From NCBI GenBank assembly GCA_027451915.1, contig DAIDHU010000402.1:1-10497 (forward strand): 10,497 nucleotides of DNA. The letters are read 5' to 3'. Both the position numbers and the translations under genes were made by a program. The stretch is from Thiomonas sp. (GTDB lineage Bacteria > Pseudomonadota > Gammaproteobacteria > Burkholderiales > Burkholderiaceae_C). The first letter of the stretch is position 1; the number at the start of each line of letters is the position of its first letter. The notes under the pieces are model-generated. The model worked only from the letters and a program-made list of their open reading frames with translations, was not told where the DNA came from and searched no databases. This document shows positions 5,637 through 10,497 of this stretch, piece by piece.

Positions 5637-6871
5637 GAGCGCGCGTCCTGCAAGTCGGGGCCGCTCGTTCGCGCCGAGGTGCCGCGCCGGTGGTGGCGCT
5701 GGTGCTGGCACTGACGCTGGGTGCGCTGCTGGCGGGCTGCGGAGGCGGCTCCTCCTCGTCGCTTGCGCCCAACCAGATGCGCATGGTGGTCGGGCCCAAT
5801 CCCGATGTCGAAGCGGTCGACCCCGGTGCCTCGGGACGCGATATTCCCTTCGTGTCGGTGGTGGTGTGCGACGCCTCGAATCGCTGCGTGAAGGTGCCGC
5901 ATGTGATGGTCGATTCCGGCTCGGTCGGACTGCGCCTGCGCGCCAAGCCCCTGGCCGGCCGGCACCTGCAGCCCCTGCCTTTCGCCAGCGACGCCCAGCT
6001 GGACGAATGCACGCCGTTCCTCACCGGAGTCATGTGGGGCAGCGTGGAGCAGGCGACCGTCGAGCTGGGCGGCGAGCCGCCCATCCAGCTGCCCATCGAG
6101 GTCTTTGGCGGTGGCAGCCCGGCGCCCACCACGATGCCAACCATCTGCGCTGACTTCGGCTCCAATGCCAGCAATCTGCTCGGCTTCAAGGCCAACGGCA
6201 TTCTGGGCATCCAGGGACTCGAGAAAATCGGCAACCTGTATTACGCCTGTCGAGGCTCCGCCTGCACCATCGAGCCGACGGCCTCGGTTCCGGCGGCCGA
6301 GCTGATCGTCAACCCGGTCTCCAAGTTCGACGATTCCGACGACAACGGTGTGATCCTGACCCTGCCGTCGGTGCCCGCGAACGGGTTGCCGAGCGCGCAG
6401 GGCACCCTGACCTTCGGCCTCGACACCCAGGACGACAACCGCACCACGGGCTTCGTGCCCTTGGCCACCGACGGCAACTTCAGCATGAACGTGGTGGTGC
6501 AGGGCGTGGCCTACTCCTCGTCGACCATCGACAGCGGATCGAACGGCATTTTCGGGCCCTTCAGCCTGCCCTACGACAGCGCGACCACGTCCTTCGACCC
6601 GACGACGCCGCAGGTCGTGCCGATCACCCTGGAGAATCAGACCGGCACACTGCCCGCGGTCTCGGTGTCCTCCAGCATCACCATCGCCAACAGTCAGGTG
6701 CTCGCGGACCCCAGCAGCTACGCGCTGGATGACTATGGCGCCTACTCCAGCACGTCGAACCAGATTCTGCTGGGCCTTCCGTACTTTTTCGGGCGCAGCG
6801 TGGCGTTCGCGATGAGCGGCAAGACCAGCGGCCTGGGCACGGGGCCGATCATCGGGGTGCTGAACCCCTGA
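5633..6871 (+). CDS. DUF3443 lipoprotein C, aspartic-protease-like
   Basis: This is the third DUF3443 paralogue, 412 residues and the most divergent of the three. GTG 5633 is chosen because it overlaps the DUF2844-C stop (GTGA) and gives a complete lipoprotein signal: basic start, long hydrophobic core, LLAGC with Cys36. The motifs are VDSGS (Asp94), GVMWGS, NGILGI, LTFGLD, IDSGS (Asp300, 206 residues after the first) and LLGLPYFFGR. The flap-like tyrosine of A and B is valine here, and the loop after the second acidic motif differs (NGIFGPF instead of a YLPF type). The catalytic-type aspartates are kept. If the pepsin-like reading is right, this copy may have altered specificity or activity. 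The next gene starts 30 bases after its stop, so the transcript probably continues. Confidence 0.88.
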   Translation: MRARVLQVGAARSRRGAAPVVALVLALTLGALLAGCGGGSSSSLAPNQMRMVVGPNPDVEAVDPGASGRDIPFVSVVVCDASNRCVKVPHVMVDSGSVGLRLRAKPLAGRHLQPLPFASDAQLDECTPFLTGVMWGSVEQATVELGGEPPIQLPIEVFGGGSPAPTTMPTICADFGSNASNLLGFKANGILGIQGLEKIGNLYYACRGSACTIEPTASVPAAELIVNPVSKFDDSDDNGVILTLPSVPANGLPSAQGTLTFGLDTQDDNRTTGFVPLATDGNFSMNVVVQGVAYSSSTIDSGSNGIFGPFSLPYDSATTSFDPTTPQVVPITLENQTGTLPAVSVSSSITIANSQVLADPSSYALDDYGAYSSTSNQILLGLPYFFGRSVAFAMSGKTSGLGTGPIIGVLNP

Positions 6872-6901
6872 GCGAGCCCGGGGCGCCGACGAGCACAGGG
6901 T

Positions 6902-7429
6902 ATGTCCGTCATGGCCTTTCGACGCATCCGTGCGAGCGCCGGCTCGCGCCGCGGCTCGGCGGTCCTGTGGCTGCTGCTGAGCCTGGGCATCGCCGGGCCC
7001 GCCGCGGCCGCGCTGGGCCAACCCGCGTCGGCCGCGGCGGCGGACGGCCGCGTGGTCGCGCCCACGATGCGCTTCGATGTCGGCGGACTCATGGACATGG
7101 CCGGCACGCCCGTGTGGGTGACCACGGTGCGCAGGCCCTTCGGCGTGGTGGTGCGCGAGTTCTCCGGCAGATCCGGGGTGGTGTTCGCCGTGGCCTGGGC
7201 GGGGCGAGGGCTGCCGCGCCTGCGCAGTCTGTACGGGCGCTATTTTCCCGCCTATCTGGCCTGGCTTCGCGCGCACCCAGCCTCCGCTGGCGATGGCTGG
7301 CCGAGCGTGCGCGCGCCGGACATCGTCGGGCATGCGGTGCAAGGCCTGGGAAGCTGCCGAGGCTCGGCCTACGTGCCCGCCCTGGTGCCCAAGGGCGTGG
7401 ACCTGTCCAGCCTGGGCGTGCAGCCCTGA
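6902..7429 (+). CDS. DUF2844 secreted protein D, divergent single copy
   Basis: This 175-residue member of the DUF2844 family is clearly diverged from B and C. The start is taken as ATG 6902, with ATG 6911 as an alternative; neither has a strong ribosome-binding site. An arginine-rich start and hydrophobic core end GPAAA|ALGQP, a type I signal peptide with the same mature ALGQP beginning as copy B. Conserved family blocks are ADGRVVAPT, RPFGVVVREF, GVVFAVAW, SLYGRYFPAYLAWLRAH and GSAYVPALVPKG. It lacks the array leader and has no DUF3443 gene after it. It lies 30 bases after DUF3443-C, so it is probably the last gene of the unit C transcript. It could be an older family member that was already here before the B and C duplication. 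Confidence 0.85.
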   Translation: MSVMAFRRIRASAGSRRGSAVLWLLLSLGIAGPAAAALGQPASAAAADGRVVAPTMRFDVGGLMDMAGTPVWVTTVRRPFGVVVREFSGRSGVVFAVAWAGRGLPRLRSLYGRYFPAYLAWLRAHPASAGDGWPSVRAPDIVGHAVQGLGSCRGSAYVPALVPKGVDLSSLGVQP

Positions 7430-7438
7430 TCCGGGCCC

Positions 7439-7456
7439 GGCGCGCGAAGCCGCGCC
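7439..7456 (+). terminator. Short hairpin between array and phosphatase gene
   Basis: GGCGCG and CGCGCC pair around a six-base loop, 10 bases after the DUF2844-D stop. No T-run follows. It may mark the end of the array transcript, but a stem this short arises easily by chance in DNA of this composition. Confidence 0.25.
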
Positions 7457-7459
7457 GAC

Positions 7460-7471
7460 GTAATAAAGTAG
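7460..7471 (+). promoter_or_regulatory. AT-rich patch, candidate -10 region for the phosphatase gene
   Basis: GTAATAAAGTAG is one of the few AT-rich patches in the window, and it lies about 30 bases upstream of the phosphatase ATG in the only gap before that gene. TAATAA or TAAAGT could serve as a -10 box. No convincing -35 box lies 16-18 bases upstream. A perfect palindrome, CGAAGCTTCG, follows at 7478-7487. Confidence 0.3.
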
Positions 7472-7499
7472 GGCCCCCGAAGCTTCGACATCCCCGACC

Positions 7500-8012
7500 A
7501 TGCCTGTGGAACCCTCCCCGTATGCCGTGCTGTTCTGCTGCATGGGCAACATCTGCCGTTCGCCCAGCGCCGAGGGTCTGTTGCGCGCCGAGCTCGTCCG
7601 CCTGGGCCTGGACGCGCAATTGCGCGTGGACTCGGCGGGAACCCACGGCTACCACGCGGGGGAGCCGCCCGATGCCCGCGCCCAGCGCCACGCCCTGCGC
7701 CGCGGCGTCGACCTGGGCAAGCTGCGCGCGCGCCAGGTGGAGCTGGCCGATTTCGAGCGCTTCGACCTGGTGATCGCGATGGATCGCGACAACCTGCAGC
7801 ATCTGCGCGAGCTCTGCCCGCCCCAGCTGCAGCACAAGCTGTGCCTGATGATGAGCTTCGCGCCGCGCGCCGGGACCGACGAGGTCCCCGACCCGTACTA
7901 CGGCGGCGCCGAGGGCTTCGAGCGCGTGCTCGACCTGCTGGAGCAGGCCTGCGCCGGGCTGCTCGGCCATGTGCAGGCCGAGCTGCACATGCGCCGCCGC
8001 GCCCTCACATGA
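7500..8012 (+). CDS. Low-molecular-weight protein-tyrosine phosphatase
   Basis: This cytoplasmic phosphatase removes phosphate from phosphotyrosine through a cysteinyl-phosphate intermediate. The 170-residue length fits the family, with a slightly long C-terminus. The P-loop is C14-MGNIC-R20-SP near the N-terminus. The general-acid motif DPYY (Asp131) lies in the last quarter, and VDSAGTHGYHAG is a typical family segment. ATG 7500 places the P-loop at the usual distance from the start; its ribosome-binding site is weak. In many Burkholderiales a gene of this family sits directly after uvrB, usually ahead of iscR. Here the six-gene array separates it from uvrB, and a FemAB-like gene follows. 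The targets are unknown. Capsule or exopolysaccharide tyrosine kinases are common partners, but none is in this window. Confidence 0.95.
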   Translation: MPVEPSPYAVLFCCMGNICRSPSAEGLLRAELVRLGLDAQLRVDSAGTHGYHAGEPPDARAQRHALRRGVDLGKLRARQVELADFERFDLVIAMDRDNLQHLRELCPPQLQHKLCLMMSFAPRAGTDEVPDPYYGGAEGFERVLDLLEQACAGLLGHVQAELHMRRRALT

Positions 8013-9201
8013 GTTCCTCGCGCCGGGGCCGCGGATCGGGCGCGGCGTCGCGGCGCAGCGGAAGGTGCAGGCGCAACTCGTCGAGCTGCTCGCTCATCAT
8101 TTCGCCCTCGCGGTCCAGATGCGCGGCGATGGCCGCGCGCAGGCGCGGCTCGGCCACCCAGTGGGCCGAGGTGCATTCCACCGGAAGCAGTCCCCGGGCC
8201 ATCTTGTGGCTGCCCTGGGCGCCGCCCTCGAAGACCTCGAAGCCGTTTTCCAGGCAGAACTGCAGGGGTTCGTAGTAGCACAGCTCGAAATGCAGCAGCG
8301 GCACGTGGCGCAGCGCACCCCAGTAGCGCCCGTAGGCGCGGCGCAGCGCGGGGTCCAGCAGGATCAGGGAACAGGCGATGTCCTCGCCCTGCAGGCTGGC
8401 CACGATCAGCAGCACATGCTCGGGCATGCGTTCGCCCAGGCGCAGGAAGAACTCCAGGTTCAAGTACGGCATCGAGCCGTGTTCGGCATAGGTCTGTTCG
8501 TAGCAGCGCAGGAACAGCTCCCAGGCGCCGCGGTCGATCTCGCGCCCGCGCAGGCGCCGCAACTGCACGCCACTGTCGCGTACCTTGCGTCGCTCCTGGC
8601 GCAATTTCTTGCGCTTGTCGTGGTTCAAGGCGGCGACGAAGGCGTCGAAATCGGGCCAGGGCGGCGCGGCCTGGCGCCAGTGGTATTGCACCGTGGTGCG
8701 GGTCATCAGCCCGGCCTGCTCGCACAGCGCTCGCTCCTCGTCCTCGAGGAACAGCAGGTGCAGCGAGGATACCCGGGTGCTGCGCGCGAGCTCCAGCAGC
8801 ACGCGCAGCAGCGCGGCGCGAGCCTGGCGATCGCGCCCGAGCAGGCGCGCGCCGCGCACCGGCGTGAAGGGCGTGGCCAGCAGCAGCTTGGGGTAGTAGG
8901 CCAGGCCGCAGCGCTCGTGCGCGTCGGCCCAGCCCCAGTCGAACACGTATTCGCCCATCGAGTGGCCCTTGGCGTAGACCACGCAGGCGGCGGCCAGTTC
9001 GCCGGCAGCGTCGAACAGGCAGGGCAGCAGCGCCTGCCAGCCGGTTTCGGGTATCGCGCAGGCGCTTTGCTCCAGGGCCGAAAGCCAGGCGTGGCGCTGG
9101 AAAAGGGTGGTGCCCGGAGTGGCGGCGGCCAGCGCGTCCCAGCGCTCGGCGTCCACCGATTCCAGCCCTTGTCCGATCTCGATGCGAAAATCCCCGTCCA
9201 T
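8005..9201 (-). CDS. FemAB/GNAT-like acyltransferase family protein
   Basis: This 398-residue cytoplasmic protein belongs to a family I recognise as DUF482 or FemAB-like (peptidoglycan biosynthesis/recognition, GNAT-type fold). The substrate is not established, and the family name rests on resemblance to the Fem aminoacyl-transferases. Typical segments are YYPKLLLATPFTP (102-114), FEVFEGGAQGSHKMARG (321-337) and LPVECTSAHW (339-348). The start at 9201 is preferred over an in-frame ATG at 9213 or 9270 because the tract GGAAAGGGG lies just upstream on this strand and because MDGDFRIEIG begins the conserved domain without a spurious extension. The gene overlaps the phosphatase gene by 8 bases at its 3' end and shares two bases of its start codon with nadE. 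Confidence 0.9.
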   Translation of the reverse strand: MDGDFRIEIGQGLESVDAERWDALAAATPGTTLFQRHAWLSALEQSACAIPETGWQALLPCLFDAAGELAAACVVYAKGHSMGEYVFDWGWADAHERCGLAYYPKLLLATPFTPVRGARLLGRDRQARAALLRVLLELARSTRVSSLHLLFLEDEERALCEQAGLMTRTTVQYHWRQAAPPWPDFDAFVAALNHDKRKKLRQERRKVRDSGVQLRRLRGREIDRGAWELFLRCYEQTYAEHGSMPYLNLEFFLRLGERMPEHVLLIVASLQGEDIACSLILLDPALRRAYGRYWGALRHVPLLHFELCYYEPLQFCLENGFEVFEGGAQGSHKMARGLLPVECTSAHWVAEPRLRAAIAAHLDREGEMMSEQLDELRLHLPLRRDAAPDPRPRREELM

Positions 9202-10497
9202 GCCCCTTTCCATCGCGATTGCCCAATTCGATCCCGTGGTCGGCGACCTCGCCGGCAACGCCCGCGCCATCGAGGCGCTGGCCGAGCAGGCCCACGCGGC
9301 CGGCGCCGGCCTGCTTGTGACCCCCGAGATGGCCCTGACCGGCTACCCGCCCGAGGATCTGCTGCTGCGCCCGGCATTCATGCGCTCGGTGGAGCAGACC
9401 CTGCGCGAGCTGGCCGGGCGACTGCGCCGCCTGCCCGGCCTGGCCCTGGTGGTCGGCCACCCCCACGTGCCTGGCGCCGCCGCCGATGAGCGTACCCCAT
9501 CGACGCAACGCCCGCTGCGCTGGAACGCGGCCTCGGTGCTGCGCGAGGGCAGCGTCGAGGCCACCTACGGCAAGCTCGAGCTTCCCAACTACCAGGTGTT
9601 CGACGAACGGCGCTATTTCGCCAGCGGGGGCGAGCCGGTGGTATTCGAGTGCCAGGGAGTGCGTTGCGGCATCAATGTGTGCGAGGACGCCTGGTTCGCG
9701 GAGGCGCCGAGGCGCGCGCGCGAGGCCGGCGCGCAGGTGCTGCTGGTGCTCAATGCCTCGCCCTTCCACCTGGGCAAGAGCGGCGAGCGCGAGGCGGTGA
9801 TGCGCCAGCGCTGCCGCGAGACGGGCATGGCGCTGGTGTTCGCTCACGGCGTGGGCGGCCAGGATGAGCTGGTGTTCGACGGCGGATCCTTCGTGCTCGA
9901 CGCGGCCGGCGAGGCCTGCCTGCGCGCGCCGCAGTTCGAGGCCTGCCTGCCCATCGCGCGTTTCGACGGCGCCCGCCCGCTGCCGGGCGAACTGGCGCCG
10001 CCCTTGTCCCTGCACCGCCAGGCCTGGTCGGCGCTGGTCATGGGCACGCGGGACTATGTGCTCAAGAACGGCTTTCCGGGGGTGCTGATCGGCCTGTCCG
10101 GGGGCGTGGACTCGGCGCTGGTGCTGGCCATTGCCGTGGACGCGCTGGGCCCCGAGCGTGTGCACACGGTGATGATGCCCTCGCCGTACACCGCGGACAT
10201 CTCCCTGGAGGATGCCAGGGAGATGGCCCGCCGCCTGGGGGTGCGCCACAGTGAACTGGACATCGCGCCCATGTTCGAGGCCTTCCGTGCCACCTTGCGC
10301 CCCCTGCTGCGCCCGCACGAGGGCGACACCACGGAGGAGAACCTGCAGTCGCGCATCCGCGGGGTGCTGTTGATGGGACTGTCGAACAACACCGGCGCCA
10401 TGGTGCTGACCACCGGCAACAAGAGCGAGATGGCTACCGGCTACGCCACGCTGTACGGGGACATGGCGGGGGGCTTCGCCGTGATCAAGGACGTGCG
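9200..10497 (+). CDS. nadE: Glutamine-dependent NAD+ synthetase, 3' end outside the window
   Basis: This enzyme makes NAD+ from deamido-NAD+, ATP and glutamine, the last step of NAD biosynthesis. The first 432 codons are present. The N-terminal half is a nitrilase-type glutaminase domain with its Glu-Lys-Cys triad visible: Glu43 in TPEMALTGYPPEDL, Lys125 in YGKLELPNYQVFDERRYF, and Cys161 in CGINVCEDAW. The C-terminal synthetase domain begins around residue 275 and shows the ATP-binding loop SGGVDS (300-305) and the segment TTGNKSEMATGYATLYGDM (404-422). The frame is still open at the window edge, where roughly 100-130 residues would remain in a typical member. ATG 9200 gives the usual short N-terminus (MPLSIAIAQFDPVVGD). 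It has no clear Shine-Dalgarno sequence, and any promoter must lie inside the FemAB-like gene. Confidence 0.97.
   Translation, partial: MPLSIAIAQFDPVVGDLAGNARAIEALAEQAHAAGAGLLVTPEMALTGYPPEDLLLRPAFMRSVEQTLRELAGRLRRLPGLALVVGHPHVPGAAADERTPSTQRPLRWNAASVLREGSVEATYGKLELPNYQVFDERRYFASGGEPVVFECQGVRCGINVCEDAWFAEAPRRAREAGAQVLLVLNASPFHLGKSGEREAVMRQRCRETGMALVFAHGVGGQDELVFDGGSFVLDAAGEACLRAPQFEACLPIARFDGARPLPGELAPPLSLHRQAWSALVMGTRDYVLKNGFPGVLIGLSGGVDSALVLAIAVDALGPERVHTVMMPSPYTADISLEDAREMARRLGVRHSELDIAPMFEAFRATLRPLLRPHEGDTTEENLQSRIRGVLLMGLSNNTGAMVLTTGNKSEMATGYATLYGDMAGGFAVIKDV
9203..9211 (-). promoter_or_regulatory. Ribosome-binding site of the FemAB-like gene
   Basis: Read on the minus strand this is GGAAAGGGG, one base before the ATG at 9201, with the AAAGG core about 4 bases away. 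It decides the start at 9201 over the upstream in-frame ATGs. It lies inside the first codons of nadE on the other strand. Confidence 0.5.

Larger units (their letters stand above)
1698..7429 (+). repeat. Tandem DUF2844/DUF3443 array
   Basis: This block holds three DUF3443 genes and three DUF2844 genes on one strand, in the order 3443-A, 2844-B/3443-B, 2844-C/3443-C, 2844-D. Copies A, B and C each follow a related leader. The DUF3443 proteins match over their whole length; for example, LLAGCGGGSSSSLA recurs in all three. DUF2844-B and -C share a long, nearly unbroken stretch of identical DNA around 3318-3361 and 5248-5291. The simplest reading is repeated tandem duplication of a leader-2844-3443 unit, followed by loss of parts. 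No transposase, integrase or flanking direct repeat was seen. Confidence 0.85.

Noticed and set aside
1698..7429. Mobile element carrying the array
   Set aside because: No transposase, integrase, terminal inverted repeats or target-site duplication were visible. Tandem duplication explains the repeats.
5576..7552. Minus-strand open frame of 658 codons across DUF3443-C and DUF2844-D
   Set aside because: It is antisense to two well-supported genes, is rich in Gly/Arg/His/Ala and has no recognisable domain. Open antisense frames are common at this GC content.
7969..9489. Plus-strand open frame of 506 codons opposite the FemAB-like gene
   Set aside because: It is the antisense shadow of a conserved gene, with a Gln/Ala/Gly-rich product and no motif.
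7898..10318. Minus-strand open frame of 806 codons across nadE and the FemAB-like gene
   Set aside because: It covers nadE antisense and the FemAB-like gene in a different frame, and its sequence is low-complexity. Both genes beneath it are certain.

Overview
The window is high-GC, gene-dense bacterial chromosome. It most likely comes from a betaproteobacterium of the order Burkholderiales. That placement rests on the character of UvrB, on the paired protein families DUF2844/DUF3443 (which I know mainly from that order), on the low-molecular-weight tyrosine phosphatase near uvrB, and on the FemAB-like acetyltransferase next to a glutamine-dependent nadE. No tRNA, rRNA, CRISPR array, transposase or integrase is visible.

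Layout. (1) 1-1641: the 3' three quarters or so of uvrB. (2) 1642-7429: an accessory array of six genes for two families of exported proteins, probably made by tandem duplication. From left to right they are a DUF3443 lipoprotein (copy A), a DUF2844/DUF3443 pair (B), a second pair (C), and a single DUF2844 gene (D). Copies A, B and C each follow a related leader with a 61-bp block that aligns without gaps. (3) 7500-8012: a low-molecular-weight protein-tyrosine phosphatase. (4) 8005-9201, minus strand: a FemAB/GNAT-like protein. (5) 9200-10497, plus strand: the first 432 codons of a glutamine-dependent NAD+ synthetase, running off the window. No gene-free stretch reaches 300 bases. The longest, 4920-5129 (210 bases), holds a hairpin and the third leader.

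The array is the interesting part. Each DUF3443 protein has a lipobox and a series of motifs that follow the order and rough spacing of a two-lobed pepsin-like aspartic protease: VD[TS]GS, a flap-like G-Y-x-W-G segment, NGILG, LTFGLD, a second IDSGS, then LGLPYxFGR. I infer that these are lipid-anchored, probably outer-membrane, protease-like proteins, and that the small secreted DUF2844 proteins are their periplasmic partners. The partner role is speculation. The array also shows its own history. Copy A seems to have lost its DUF2844 gene by a deletion that joined the DUF2844 start to the DUF3443 signal peptide. In pair B, the GTGA stop/start overlap seen in pair C has become ACGA, which removes the upstream stop and the downstream start together. 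Copies B and C are closest in DUF2844, while A and B are closest in DUF3443, so the array looks mosaic.

The right end is very compact. The phosphatase and acetyltransferase genes converge with an 8-base overlap, and the acetyltransferase and nadE genes diverge from one shared CATG.
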